A stretch of 64,000 nt of DNA from Thermogemmatispora carboxidivorans. Lineage in GTDB: Bacteria; Chloroflexota; Ktedonobacteria; Ktedonobacterales; Ktedonobacteraceae. The stretch's first letter is position 1. Every line of letters begins with the position of its first letter. This document shows, piece by piece, positions 24,519 to 34,302 of this stretch. The position numbers were made by a program, and so were the translations under genes. The stretch is from positions 2,666,001-2,730,000 of the forward strand of contig NZ_JNIM01000001.1 in NCBI RefSeq assembly GCF_000702505.1, read 5' to 3'. The notes beneath the pieces were generated by a model, which was given only the letters and a program-made list of their open reading frames with translations, did no database searches and was not told where the DNA came from.

Positions 24519-25805
24519 TCAGCGATCTTCCAGACCGTCGGCCCCCGTCCCCAGAGAAGTGGCAGTCCTGACGGGCTTCCGTCGCCCAAGGAGCAGAAAG
24601 GCACTGAGGGCCCCCAGGCCAAGCAAGCCGATGATCGTCGCCATCGGTAGAGCTGTCTGAGACCCTGCGATGCCAACGAGCGGCGAGGCCAGCGCGCCCA
24701 GAACAAATTGGAGTAATCCAAGGAGGGCAGAGGCGCTACCGGCTGAGTGCGGATGGTCGGCCAGTGCTAAAGCGGTTGCATTGGGGAAGACCATGCCCTG
24801 GCTGGCGACGACGACGAAGAGGGCAGGCAGGATGCCGATTAGTCCGAGGCCACTGATTACCGCTAAGAAGAGACCTCCGCCGCCGAGGGCCACGGCTGTT
24901 AAGGCCCCGGCCAGCAGCTTGCGCGGCTCTACTCGCCCAACAAGCCGGCCATTGATCTGCCCCACGATGGCAATGCCCAGGGCATTCGTGCCAAAGACCA
25001 GGCTGAAGGCCTGGGGCGAGAGACCATAGATCTCCTGGGTGACAAAAGGAGAGCCAGAGATGTAGGCGAACATGGCCGCCGTCGAGAGACCTCCAGAGAG
25101 GGCATAGCCTATGAAGGATCTGTCCGCAAGTAAGCGTCGAAAGGTGCTCAGGGTCGTGCCTGGCTTGCTGCTTTGTCGTCGCTCTGGAGGTAAGGTCTCA
25201 GGGAGCCCCAGAAGGACCGCCACCCACATCAGGGCTACCAGCAGCGCAAGGAAGAGAAAGATGCCACGCCAGTTTGTAAGGCGCAGCATGAGACCACCAA
25301 TGAGCGGAGCCGCTACGGGAGCAATGCCACTCACCAGCATGAGCATGGAGAAGAAACGGGCCAGGGCGATTCCGCTGTATTTGTCTCGTACGATCGCTCG
25401 GGCGATGACGATGCCCGCAGCCCCCGCCAGGCCCTGGATGAGTCTCAGGCCAATCAGGAGCGTGATCGACGGCGCGACGGTACATAAGAGGGAGGCCAAA
25501 ATATAGGCAAGCAGCCCAATGAGCAATGGCCGCCGTCGCCCAAGGCTATCACTCATCGGCCCCGCTAGCAGTTGACCAAGAGCGAGGCCAACAAGACAGG
25601 CGCTTAGCGTCAGCTGGGCCGCCGCGGTGCTGGTCCCCAGGTCACGACTGAGTAGGGGCAGCGCCGGAAGATACATGTCAATCGAGAGTGGACCAAAGGC
25701 CGCTAGCGATCCCAGAATGATGATGAGCAGGATGTAACGCCACCCCGCAATGGTCTCCACTCGCTGCGTAGACTGCTCCCTCTCGTTAATTGACGGCTGT
25801 CTCAT
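24519..25805 (-). CDS. Bcr/CflA-family drug efflux MFS transporter
   Basis: This 428-residue protein has 12 predicted membrane segments. The family marks are FGPLSIDMYLPALPLLSRDL in TM1, the loop motif GPMSDSLGRRRPLLIGLL, and GLRLIQGLAGAAGIVIARAI with RD. Such proteins export chloramphenicol-, bicyclomycin- or sulfonamide-like drugs by proton antiport. The specificity cannot be read from the sequence. The start at 25805 has a weak GAG-rich upstream signal. Confidence 0.9.
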   Translation of the reverse strand: MRQPSINEREQSTQRVETIAGWRYILLIIILGSLAAFGPLSIDMYLPALPLLSRDLGTSTAAAQLTLSACLVGLALGQLLAGPMSDSLGRRRPLLIGLLAYILASLLCTVAPSITLLIGLRLIQGLAGAAGIVIARAIVRDKYSGIALARFFSMLMLVSGIAPVAAPLIGGLMLRLTNWRGIFLFLALLVALMWVAVLLGLPETLPPERRQSSKPGTTLSTFRRLLADRSFIGYALSGGLSTAAMFAYISGSPFVTQEIYGLSPQAFSLVFGTNALGIAIVGQINGRLVGRVEPRKLLAGALTAVALGGGGLFLAVISGLGLIGILPALFVVVASQGMVFPNATALALADHPHSAGSASALLGLLQFVLGALASPLVGIAGSQTALPMATIIGLLGLGALSAFLLLGRRKPVRTATSLGTGADGLEDR

Positions 25806-26223
25806 TCGCTCGATTGCTCTCTACATATACATTTATCTATTTGAAGGACAGGAGAAGAAGGAAACATTAGCTCTCGATGGTTCTTTCCACGAAGCGCTTG
25901 TGGCCGACCTTCGCCGCAGCAGTCGCCCTGAGTGGGTTGATAGCCAGGTCCTTCGGTGCTTGCTCGACTGGACGAAGATGCGCCCACCTGCTGATAGTAT
26001 AGCTGAAAGAGAGGGAGCGTGTAAAAGTCCCCGGCGGGCTCAGACCTGCTGCGAGGAGACAGAAGACGGTAGCCGCCAGGCCAGAGCTCGGCACTAGAGG
26101 GTAGACCTGACCCTCTCTGAGATGGTGTGTGGTGTTTTTGGACAGCCTGCTCAGTTCAAGGAACTGCAGCCAGCGGCATGGGCCACAGTCAGGCCAGGTT
26201 CCTGCAATTTGTGAGGGGCGTTT
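25806..26223. other. Gene-free stretch with a hairpin
   Basis: No gene is supported. A 7-base stem, AGAGGGT (26096-26102) with ACCCTCT (26110-26116), lies between the HD-domain gene's end and the MFS gene's start. A longer imperfect inverted repeat (AAGGAAC at about 26158 and GTTCCTG at about 26199) may terminate the HD-domain gene. Confidence 0.35.
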
Positions 26224-26838
26224 TTATATCTCTCCTGATGCCTCTATCCCTGCTTTGCCTTTATGTCTCAGCAAATCTTCCTGCTGCTGCAGCCGCTCTA
26301 GGGCTTGCTGGTAGAGAGGCGTCGCCCAGTGGCGGGCCTCTGGCAGCCGTATCCGTGAGTACATCCAGGAAAACTTGGCGCGAACAGCTTCAGGTGTCCA
26401 GCCAGTTTGGGTATTGCTCATCATGTGAAGAAAGGGCTGGACGTTGACCTCCAGGAAGCTGAGGCTGTCCGCCGCCTGAACCCAATCCGCTTCGGGCCAT
26501 CCTCCTAGCTCGTGCACGCGGATCAGGGCCATTACCTCTTCTATCAGGTCGGCTGGTGCCTGTTGTTCACGCAAAAAGTCGCCCACGATGCGCGCTGAGC
26601 GCTCGGAATGCGCTTGTAGATACAGCGGGTCATCTGCTCCACGCGAGAGATCTTGCTTTGGGCTATCGGGTCCAGGGAAGGCTCGCTCCATGTCGTGAGT
26701 CAGGGCCGCCAGGAGCATGGCCTCCGAGGCTTCCGGGTTGATGCGCCTGAGCCACTCCTCTGCTTTGAGCAGGTGCAGAGCCTGCCCACCGGCATGCTCC
26801 TTGACCCAGGAGCGAGCGCCTGCTAGTAAGTTCTCCAT
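26224..26838 (-). CDS. HD-domain protein (putative phosphohydrolase)
   Basis: The 204-residue protein shows a His in ALHLLKAEEWL, the HD pair in LLAALTHDMERAF, a later His in QAHSERSARIVGDFL and an Asp in QAADSLSFLEVN, the pattern of metal-dependent HD phosphohydrolases. The start at 26838 has AAGGAAAGGG upstream; the longer frame contains no homologous features. The substrate is not known. Confidence 0.75.
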   Translation of the reverse strand: MENLLAGARSWVKEHAGGQALHLLKAEEWLRRINPEASEAMLLAALTHDMERAFPGPDSPKQDLSRGADDPLYLQAHSERSARIVGDFLREQQAPADLIEEVMALIRVHELGGWPEADWVQAADSLSFLEVNVQPFLHMMSNTQTGWTPEAVRAKFSWMYSRIRLPEARHWATPLYQQALERLQQQEDLLRHKGKAGIEASGEI

Positions 26839-27103
26839 CGATGGTCTCGCCCTTTCCTTATCAGCGGAAGCAAGAAAACACTGCTCATTATTTCTAAGCG
26901 TAAACCCCTCTGTCAAGCTCGCTCGGGTGCTGGTGTTACCGCTCGCACCCTGAGCCTGCCAGCGATCTCCGGGCCTCAACGGAAGGTCTCCAGGCCTTTG
27001 CTGATGGTGGCAGTTTTATCACTTATCACCATTGAGCTTCATTGCTAGCCCAGAAGCTTTTAGCCGATGCCGCGCAGCGCCTAGCCTCCCTGTCTCTGGT
27101 CAG

Positions 27104-27132
27104 TTGACACCCTATTTTATCCATGCTACCAT
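27104..27132 (+). promoter_or_regulatory. Promoter of the membrane glycosyltransferase gene
   Basis: TTGACA (27104-27109), a 17-base spacer and TACCAT (27127-27132) are seen. The -35 matches consensus exactly and the -10 is weak. It supports a translation start downstream of about 27140, in agreement with the ATG at 27179. Confidence 0.45.
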
Positions 27133-27178
27133 CAACGGCAAGATTGGTCCTTTATCATTATATTCTCTATCAAAGTGC

Positions 27179-28885
27179 ATGAGTATGGCGGCTGTTGAAG
27201 GAAAATTGCGTAGATTGGCCCTTCTGGAGAAGTGGAACCTGGTCGCGCTCGGCCTTATTCTGGCTGGGGTCAGCCTGCGCCTGATGCTGCTCAAGCAGCA
27301 CTGGCCCTGGACCGATAGCGATGAGGGGGTCTTCGGCCTGATGGCGCGCCATATTGCCTATCAGGGTGAGCACCCAACATTCATGTATGGTTCGTTCTAT
27401 ATGGGACCGCTCCAGGCTTACCTGGGCGCTGCTTTCTTTCATCTGTTCGGGTCATCGCTTCTCGCTCTGCGACTTGGCCTGGTAATGCTCTTTGTTCTCT
27501 TTCTAGTTGCTCTCTATCTTCTGGTCCGTACACTGTATACACCAGGGCTGGGTTTGCTGACGCTGACGCTGCTGAGCCTTGGCTCACCTTATATGCTCAC
27601 CTATCAATTGCGCTCCTATGGGGGCTATCTGGAGATCCTGCTCTGCGGCACGCTGGCCCTCCTGATCGCTACCTGGTTAGCACTTTCCACCAGCTCTACG
27701 CTCTCGTGGCGCCGCCTCTTGCTCCGCTGTGGGGGTTACCTGGCCTGGGGCATCGTGGTGGGCCTGGGCCTCTGGAGCGATATGCTTATCTTACCGCTGC
27801 TGGGCCTCTCTGGTCTGTTGATCGTACTTTTCTGCTGGCGTGAGTTGGTACGCCTGTTCCCCATTGTTTGCATGCTGGGCGGCCTGGCCCTGGGAATGTG
27901 GCCGCTGCTGGCCTACAATCTGCACGCACCACCAGGTCTTGATACGCTTAGCGCTGTGACTGTGCAACAACAAGGACCAGTGCCGCTGCACTATACACCA
28001 GCCCTGGTCTGGCAGCAGATTAAGGCTACTATCCTGCTCTCTCTGCCCACGATTAGCGGTAACCCTTTTTGTCCAGTCAGCGAAGTGCCGGTCCTGCGAG
28101 ACCCCACCAGCGCCCCTACGCTGGCTTGCCGGTTGATCCATCTCGGCTGGGGTACTGGCTATTTGTTGCTCTTTCTCGTCGCCCTGGGGCTGGCCGGTTG
28201 GGATCTGTGGCGTCTCGGACGGCGCCCCCGTCTGGAGAGCAAGGCCGATCTGCAGGCTGACCTGGTCCGGGCCAGTGCCCGCCTGCTGCTGTTGATCGCC
28301 GCCGCCATCACCCTGGTGCTCTTCATTCATAGTCTCGCGCCACTCAAGTGGCCCTCTCTTCACGGGCGCTATCTGATCATTTTTTGGATTGCGCTTCCCG
28401 CAATCCTCTGGCCCCTCTGGCAGGGCGCACGGGCCACGTGGTCTTTTCTGCCCAGGTTGCACCAGCCTGGTCGTGCGATCTGCCTCGCTCTGCTGCTGTT
28501 ACTGTTGCTCTTCTATGGGATTGGTACGGCCCAGGCTTTTAGTCAAACTTCCACAGCTCAGGTGTATTATCAACAGGATATGGCTTTTGTACATCGACTG
28601 GAGGAGCTGGGCGTGACCCACTTCTATAGCGATTATTGGACCTGCTACAAGGTGGCTTTTCTCAGCCAGGAGCGCTTGACCTGTGGGGTTGTCAATCAGC
28701 AGCTGCAGCCGGGCTATATTCGCTACTGGCCCTATTACTGGGCTACCCACTCCGATCGTCAGGCGGCTTACGTGCTGCCACGTGGCGACTACGAGGTCGC
28801 TCTACAAGGGTTGCTGACCCAGCAGAACCGGCGCTATCGTCTGACGCTCTACGGAGATTACTGTATTGTGCAACCAGAGGGCTAA
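27179..28885 (+). CDS. Multi-pass membrane glycosyltransferase (GT39/GT83-like)
   Basis: This 568-residue protein has about 11-12 membrane segments. The first outer loop has WTDSDEGVFGLMARHIAYQG, in which the acidic DSDEG corresponds to the catalytic acidic motif of ArnT/PMT-type GT-C transferases using polyprenyl-phosphate sugars. A C-terminal outer domain follows (VHRLEELGVTHFYSDYWTCY). The start at 27179 is chosen from the promoter position; a TTG at 27032 would add 49 residues. Donor and acceptor are unknown. A 22-base segment of the gene recurs at 11237-11258. Confidence 0.82.
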   Translation: MSMAAVEGKLRRLALLEKWNLVALGLILAGVSLRLMLLKQHWPWTDSDEGVFGLMARHIAYQGEHPTFMYGSFYMGPLQAYLGAAFFHLFGSSLLALRLGLVMLFVLFLVALYLLVRTLYTPGLGLLTLTLLSLGSPYMLTYQLRSYGGYLEILLCGTLALLIATWLALSTSSTLSWRRLLLRCGGYLAWGIVVGLGLWSDMLILPLLGLSGLLIVLFCWRELVRLFPIVCMLGGLALGMWPLLAYNLHAPPGLDTLSAVTVQQQGPVPLHYTPALVWQQIKATILLSLPTISGNPFCPVSEVPVLRDPTSAPTLACRLIHLGWGTGYLLLFLVALGLAGWDLWRLGRRPRLESKADLQADLVRASARLLLLIAAAITLVLFIHSLAPLKWPSLHGRYLIIFWIALPAILWPLWQGARATWSFLPRLHQPGRAICLALLLLLLLFYGIGTAQAFSQTSTAQVYYQQDMAFVHRLEELGVTHFYSDYWTCYKVAFLSQERLTCGVVNQQLQPGYIRYWPYYWATHSDRQAAYVLPRGDYEVALQGLLTQQNRRYRLTLYGDYCIVQPEG

Positions 28886-29418
28886 CAACCCTGGCTGCGT
28901 AGCCCATAGAATTCCCCTGTCCATCCCCATGCTCAGCTACAGGAGCTTCTCGTTTGCCGATCCTGCAGGGGTGGCCAGCCTTGACCTGCCGGGTCGACCC
29001 CGACCGCTTTCGCCTGTGGGAAGGGAGCCGCTGGCAGAGTTCAGACGTCGCTGCCTGCTACCACGGGCGAAGCAGGCCCGCCTGCCTGTCCTTTAAGGGC
29101 AGGAAGGGAGCAGATCCGGTGCCAGGTAAGCGCGGCGTCGTTATCCGCGAGCGATCGCCCAATTGAATAAAGCGCGCAGGCAAGAGAAGCGGTCTCTGTC
29201 AACTGTAAGCACAGCCAGGGCCCTCGTTCGCTCTTGCCTCCTGCAGAAACAGCCGTGTACCATCTCAGCTGATGATTTTTCCTCCAAGCGAGCTAACAAT
29301 ATGAGCTATGACTCGCTGCTTGTCGGCGACGGCGAGGCTCGTTCCAGCAAAGAGCTGTCGAGCTATGCCAGGAGGGGGGTTCGTCTCCGTTGCTGAGATC
29401 AGAAGAAGGAGGTATCAA
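28886..29418 (+). other. Gene-free stretch
   Basis: No gene, RNA or strong promoter was recognised in these 530 bases. Open frames of 60-80 codons exist but lack ribosome binding sites and family features. Confidence 0.4.
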
Positions 29419-30300
29419 TTGCACCAACGCCTTTCTGAGCTGGCTCCGATCGATCTCCATTTGCACACGACCTGGAGCGATGGGCGCTGGACTGCAGCAG
29501 ATCTTTTAGCCCACGTCCGCGAGCGGGGTTTTAAGCTGATTGCCGTCACGGATCACGACCGGGTTGATATGATTCCCCAGCTGCAGCACCTGGCGAGAGA
29601 GCAGGGGGTGGCCGTCCTCAACGGGGTCGAGATCAGCGCTGCCTGGCAAGGCCAGATGGCCGATGTGCTTGGCTACGGTTTTGATCCTGAGCAGCCGGAC
29701 CTGCGGCGGCTGGTGGAGGAAGTACGTGAGGGGCAGCGAGCTAACGCAGAGGAGGTTTATGCTGAGCTGCTCCGTCGCGGCTACTCCTTTCCTGAGCGGG
29801 AAAGGCTCCTTGCAGCACAGGAGAACCGGCTGCGAGTCGCTGGCGACTGCGGGCTTCTCCTGTTGAAGCATGGCTATGTCTCCAGTTGGCAAGAGGCCCT
29901 CGCCGTGATTCGTGACGCGGGCTATCGGGAGATTAAGGTGGATCTGGCGGCGGCAGTCAACGCGCTCCACCGCAGTGGGGGCCTGGCCTTGATTGCTCAT
30001 CCGGGCCGCGGTCTGCGTGAGCCGGCAGAGTTCACTTTCTACAGCCCTGAGCTACTGGATCGGGTACGGGCAGAGGTCGCCTTCGATGGGATAGAGGTCT
30101 GCTATCCCACCCACGGGCCGGAGCTGGAGACGATCTATGAAGCGTATGTCCGGCGTCATGGACTGGTGATGAGCGCCGGCTCGGATTCGCATGGTCCCCC
30201 CGGTCGTCTGCCTGTCGGTTACCCGGCCTGGCGCTGCCGGGCGCTATTGGAGCGGCTAGGGATCACGGTCGAGCCGGAGGCAGCAGCCGCCGACAGCTAA
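29419..30300 (+). CDS. PHP-domain metal-dependent phosphoesterase
   Basis: The start is set at TTG 29419 because AAGGAGGT lies 5 bases upstream; other in-frame starts from 29308 lack such a signal. The 293-residue protein has all four PHP motifs: DLHLHTTWSDG, AVTDHDRVD, LIAHPGR and SAGSDSHGP. Their His and Asp residues bind the catalytic metals. It resembles RNase AM/nucleoside 3',5'-bisphosphate phosphatase-like proteins (YciV). The exact substrate is inferred only at family level. Confidence 0.88.
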   Translation: MHQRLSELAPIDLHLHTTWSDGRWTAADLLAHVRERGFKLIAVTDHDRVDMIPQLQHLAREQGVAVLNGVEISAAWQGQMADVLGYGFDPEQPDLRRLVEEVREGQRANAEEVYAELLRRGYSFPERERLLAAQENRLRVAGDCGLLLLKHGYVSSWQEALAVIRDAGYREIKVDLAAAVNALHRSGGLALIAHPGRGLREPAEFTFYSPELLDRVRAEVAFDGIEVCYPTHGPELETIYEAYVRRHGLVMSAGSDSHGPPGRLPVGYPAWRCRALLERLGITVEPEAAAADS

Positions 30301-30603
30301 AGGGAGAGAGGAGACTGTCCTCCTGCTCGCCAGGCATTTCACCGCACACAGGCAATCATCAGGCAAGGTGGTGCCGGGAATAGGGACGATCGGGTGATAA
30401 GATGATGATGGCCACGATGCCACTTCCTCTTTGGTTACCAGACCTGGCCTCTGCAGAAGAGAACAATAAGGCGACCGCTAGCGCTTCGGCGGGATGGTCA
30501 CAATGTGGCGCTGGCAGGGTTCACTTTCTACGAAGGTAGGAGCTGGCGGCGGCAGTGAGGCTTTCACTAAAGTCTATCAGCATCGATGAGTAGGAGTAGC
30601 AAC

Positions 30604-32118
30604 ATGAGCGAATGCATTGTCGAAACTCGCTACGGAAAGGTTCAGGGCTATCAGCAAGGCGCCATCTGCGTCTGGAAGGGTATTCCTTTTGCCCGACCTC
30701 CGCTGGGGGCCAGGCGCTTCCGCCCCCCTGAGCCACCTGAACCGTGGACGGGTGTGCGTCCGACGACAGCCTTTAGTCCGATGGCTCCCCAGGTTGCCGA
30801 GATGGGGGCCAGTATGGTTGGAGCCATCGGGGCCGAGCGCGTTGTCGATCCGCGCCCGATCAGCGAAGACTGCCTCTATCTGAATATCTGGTCCCCCGCT
30901 GCGGATGAGGGGAAGCGCCCGGTGATGGTCTATATTCACGGCGGGGCCTTTACCATCGGCTCGGCCTCCGACCCGTGGTACGACGGCACGTCGTTTGCAG
31001 AGCGTCACAATATCGTGGTGGTTTCGCTCAATTACCGGCTGGGAATTCTGGGCTTCGTCTATCTTAAGGAGCTAGCCGGAGCCGGCTCCAGCTACAGTGG
31101 CAACTGTGGCCTGCTCGATCAGATCGCCGCGCTGCGCTGGGTACGCGAGAATATTGCAGCCTTTGGCGGTGATCCTGAGAATGTGACAGTGATGGGCGAA
31201 TCGGCAGGGGCCATGAGTATCGCCGCGCTGCTGGGGATGCCAGCAGCGCGCGGCCTTTTTCAGCGAGCGATTCTGCAGAGCGGCGCCGCTGGCGATCTGC
31301 CTACTGGCGCCGAGGCCACGCGTGTGGCTCAGGCTCTGCTGAGCAAGCTTGGTCTCTCACAGGTCGAGGCCCTGGCCGAGGTGCCGCTAGAGGCTCTGCT
31401 CAAGGTTCAGCCGGAGCTGGGACAGGAGTTCGGTGGCGTCCGCGCTTTTAGCCCGGTCATCGATGGGGAGACGCTGCCGCGGCATCCGCTGGAGATGCTG
31501 GCCCAGGGTCTGGCCAGAGATGTGACTGTATTGGCAGGAACGAATCGCGATGAGTGGCGGCTGTTTGCGCTGATGGGCGGCGGAGCACAGATCAACGAGG
31601 CTTTGCTCAGACGTCTCTTTGGCGATGCCGCTCAGCAGGTGCTCGCACGCTATACGGAGGCACGCGAGGACCACTCTCCCGAGCTGGCCTGGATCGACCT
31701 GATGGGTGATCTCGTTTTTCGTATTCCGGCTCTTCGCTTAGCAGAAGCCCAGGTTCGACAGGGAGCACCTGTCTGGGTGTACCGCTTTGATTGGAAGTCA
31801 CCCGCCTTTGGTGGGGCGCTGGGGGCCGCGCATGCGATGGATATTCCCTTTGTCTTCAATACGCTTGATGTGGGACTCTCACGCCTGTTTACAGGCACAG
31901 CTCCCAGTCGGCAGACCTTGGCCGATCTCATGCATGCCGCCTGGGCAGCCTTCATTCGCGATGGGAATCCGCACCTTCCTGCTCTACCAGCGTGGCCACG
32001 CTACGATCTGGAACGGCGCGCAACGCTGATTTGGGATGAGGTACCTTCTCTGGCGGAGGACCCCCAGGGGGAGCTACGAGCACTCTGGGAAGGGGTCAGG
32101 CTGATCTCGGAAGCTTGA
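30604..32118 (+). CDS. Type-B carboxylesterase (para-nitrobenzyl esterase-like)
   Basis: The 504-residue alpha/beta hydrolase has an N-terminal WKGIPFARPPLGARRF block, EDCLYLNIWSP, the oxyanion loop VYIHGGAFTIGS and the nucleophile elbow VTVMGESAGAMS (Ser-200). An acidic residue and a His further on (AAHAMDIPFVF) complete the triad. No signal peptide is present, so it is cytoplasmic. TAGGAG lies 8 bases before the ATG at 30604, preferred over the ATG at 30586. The 303 bases before it contain no supported gene. Confidence 0.92.
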   Translation: MSECIVETRYGKVQGYQQGAICVWKGIPFARPPLGARRFRPPEPPEPWTGVRPTTAFSPMAPQVAEMGASMVGAIGAERVVDPRPISEDCLYLNIWSPAADEGKRPVMVYIHGGAFTIGSASDPWYDGTSFAERHNIVVVSLNYRLGILGFVYLKELAGAGSSYSGNCGLLDQIAALRWVRENIAAFGGDPENVTVMGESAGAMSIAALLGMPAARGLFQRAILQSGAAGDLPTGAEATRVAQALLSKLGLSQVEALAEVPLEALLKVQPELGQEFGGVRAFSPVIDGETLPRHPLEMLAQGLARDVTVLAGTNRDEWRLFALMGGGAQINEALLRRLFGDAAQQVLARYTEAREDHSPELAWIDLMGDLVFRIPALRLAEAQVRQGAPVWVYRFDWKSPAFGGALGAAHAMDIPFVFNTLDVGLSRLFTGTAPSRQTLADLMHAAWAAFIRDGNPHLPALPAWPRYDLERRATLIWDEVPSLAEDPQGELRALWEGVRLISEA

Positions 32119-32187
32119 TCGCCAGTCGGCAGCCAGGCCAGAGAGGTCTTCCCCGGCAAGGCCGGATCAGTTGATTGCCACCAGCCT

Positions 32188-32227
32188 GCGCGAGGCGAGT
32201 GTGTTGCGTGCCTCGCCTCGCGCTTTT
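32188..32227. terminator. Rho-independent terminator after the carboxylesterase gene
   Basis: GCGCGAGGCGAG (32188-32199) and CTCGCCTCGCGC (32212-32223) form a perfect 12-base stem with a 12-base loop, followed by TTTT (32224-32227). It lies 70 bases after the stop and between convergent genes. Confidence 0.85.
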
Positions 32228-32291
32228 CGGCAGCCCGCTCCGTTCTGGCCCAGAAGGCCCGGCTTCTCTGCCCGCTCCGGGCAGCGATTCC

Positions 32292-33230
32292 TTAGCTAGC
32301 TGCCGGCTTCTGGCCATAAGCAATAGCAAAGCTCCATTTTGTCTGCAGCTCATTCCATTCCTGACCTGCCCTCTCGATAAGGCTCCGTACCTCTTGCTCT
32401 GCTAGCTGGAAACGGGCCGCAATGGGGACACTAATCGCCTTCCAGGTTTCTCGGGCATCAAGAGAGAGGAGAGAGCCAAGGCGTCCACCCCAGTCGCCGA
32501 GGGGAACTTGAATGCGCTGAGACTTGACCTGTAATAAGCCCGCCTCCTCTAGATAGCGGTCCAGCGAGCGCATCACTTCGCCTTCGCTATCGAGACCACG
32601 CAGAGCAGTCAGCTGACCGGCCAGCTCAAGAAAGCGCTCGGTCGCAGGTCCAGCAGGAACAAAGTTGCTTACATGGATGCTGAATTCAACGAGTTCGATC
32701 CAGCCGCCAGGGGCGGTGACGCGCGCCAGCTCCTGCACTACCCCCGGCCAGGCAGCGAGAGGCACAGCCGCTAGCAGAAAGCGCTGATGGACAAAATCGA
32801 ACCAATTGCTGTCAAACGGAAGCCCTTCGAGCACATCGCCCTTCACAAAACGATAGTTCGCTGGCGGCGAACTACTTACCTTGGTCTGCTCCACGTCCAG
32901 CCCCACTACTGCCGCCTCCGGGAACTCCTGGGCCAGCTCGATGGCCCACTGCCCCGTCCCACAACCAACGTCCAGAATGCGACGCGGTTGCTTGATCGGC
33001 GCCAGATAGTTGCCCCGCATGAGACTACGCAGCACATAGTGTTGAAAATCAAGGCGATTGACCTCTCCCAGGTCCTTCGGCAACAAGTAGGGCTGCTCCT
33101 GCAAATAGCGCCGACTCCCCTGCAAACGCGGCAAGGCTACCTCACCAAGAGACCGGCGCGGCGGACGATTCACCAGCTCCGCCTCGCTGGCAGTCGCTCT
33201 GGCTCGACGGCGGAAGAACCACCAGGGCAT
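32292..33230 (-). CDS. Class I SAM-dependent methyltransferase, copy 1 of a tandem pair
   Basis: The 312-residue protein has an Arg-rich N-terminus, motif I at residues 85-95 (ILDVGCGTGQWAIEL), acidic motif VVGLDVEQTKV, motif with FVKGDVLEGLPFDSNWFDFV and a late motif LARVTAPGGWIELVE. It methylates an unknown acceptor. The first 180 residues are almost identical to the copy at 33314, whereas the last 130 differ strongly. AGGAGGAGT precedes the ATG. Its tail (QTKWSFAIAYGQKPAAS) matches the other copy again at the very end. Confidence 0.88.
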   Translation of the reverse strand: MPWWFFRRRARATASEAELVNRPPRRSLGEVALPRLQGSRRYLQEQPYLLPKDLGEVNRLDFQHYVLRSLMRGNYLAPIKQPRRILDVGCGTGQWAIELAQEFPEAAVVGLDVEQTKVSSSPPANYRFVKGDVLEGLPFDSNWFDFVHQRFLLAAVPLAAWPGVVQELARVTAPGGWIELVEFSIHVSNFVPAGPATERFLELAGQLTALRGLDSEGEVMRSLDRYLEEAGLLQVKSQRIQVPLGDWGGRLGSLLSLDARETWKAISVPIAARFQLAEQEVRSLIERAGQEWNELQTKWSFAIAYGQKPAAS

Positions 33231-34302
33231 CTACTCCTCCTTTCTGCCCCGTACTCTCAGGAAAACAGAAGATCCTCCTGTTGGTGCCATTGCTCGCCCC
33301 AGGCGGCGATTCTTTAGCTAGCTGCCGGCTTCTGCCCATAGGCAACAGCCAGGGAGTAGGAAGTCTTCAGCTCATTCCATTCTTGACTAGCCTGATCCAG
33401 CCAATTGAGCACCTCTTGCTCAGAGAGGCCAAAGCGGGCAGCAACAGGAGCGCTGACAGCCTTAATTCCCTCACGTACATCGATAGCCATCAATGAACCC
33501 AGGCGCCCACCCCACTCGCCGACCGGAATCTCGAGCGGATAGCGATGGACGTTGATCAGACCTGCCCCTAACAGATAGCGGTCTAGCGAGCGCATTACTT
33601 CGCCTTCGCTATCGAGGCCGCGCAGAGCCGCAAGCTGTCCAATCAGGCCGATCAGCTGCTGGGTAGCTGGGCCTGCAGGGGAGAAGCTGCTAGAGCTAGG
33701 GCTTCCTTCAACGAGTTCGATCCAGCCGCCAGGGGCGGTGACGCGCGCCAGCTCCTGCACTACCCCCGGCCAGGCAGATAAAGGAATAGCCAGGAAGAGG
33801 AGACGCTGATGGACAAAATCGAACCAGTTGCTGTCAAACGGAAGCCCTTCGAGCACATCGCCCTTCACAAAACGATAGTTCGCTGGCGGCGAACTACTTA
33901 CCTTGGTCTGCTCCACGTCCAGCCCCACCACTGCCGCCTCCGGGAACTCCTGGGCCAGCTCGATGGCCCACTGCCCCGTCCCACAACCAACGTCCAGAAT
34001 GCGACGCGGTTGCTTGATCGGCGCCAGATAGTTGCCCCGCATGAGACTACGCAGCACATAGTGTTGAAAATCAAGGCGATTGACCTCTCCCAGGTCCTTC
34101 GGCAACAAGTAGGGCTGCTCCTGCAAATAGCGCCGACTCCCCTGCAAACGCGGCAAGGCTACCTCACCAAGAGACCGGCGCGGCGGACGACTCACCAGCT
34201 CCGCCTCGCTGGCAGTCGCTCTGGCTCGACGGCGGAAGAACCACCAGGGCATCTACTCCTCCTTTCTGCCCCGTACTCTCAGGAAAACAGAAGATCCTCC
34301 TG
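32784..34302 (-). repeat. Tandem duplication of methyltransferase 5' region
   Basis: The block 32784-33280 (5' two thirds of copy 1 plus leader) recurs 1022 bases away at 33806-34302 with about three base changes. A second shared block is 32685-32752 and 33707-33774, split from the first by a divergent patch of about 30 bases. The 3' parts of the genes are far less alike, which points to gene conversion between older duplicates. Confidence 0.85.
33314..34252 (-). CDS. Class I SAM-dependent methyltransferase, copy 2 of a tandem pair
   Basis: It has the same length and N-terminal 180 residues as copy 1 (only Ser for Asn at residue 21 is seen to differ before about residue 165). Motif I is ILDVGCGTGQWAIEL. 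The C-terminal part differs at about half its positions (YLLGAGLINVHRYPLEIPVG against the copy 1 YLEEAGLLQVKSQRIQVPLG), consistent with a different acceptor. It has the same leader and AGGAGGAGT signal as copy 1. An 83-base gap separates the genes, so they may be co-transcribed. Confidence 0.88.
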   Translation of the reverse strand: MPWWFFRRRARATASEAELVSRPPRRSLGEVALPRLQGSRRYLQEQPYLLPKDLGEVNRLDFQHYVLRSLMRGNYLAPIKQPRRILDVGCGTGQWAIELAQEFPEAAVVGLDVEQTKVSSSPPANYRFVKGDVLEGLPFDSNWFDFVHQRLLFLAIPLSAWPGVVQELARVTAPGGWIELVEGSPSSSSFSPAGPATQQLIGLIGQLAALRGLDSEGEVMRSLDRYLLGAGLINVHRYPLEIPVGEWGGRLGSLMAIDVREGIKAVSAPVAARFGLSEQEVLNWLDQASQEWNELKTSYSLAVAYGQKPAAS

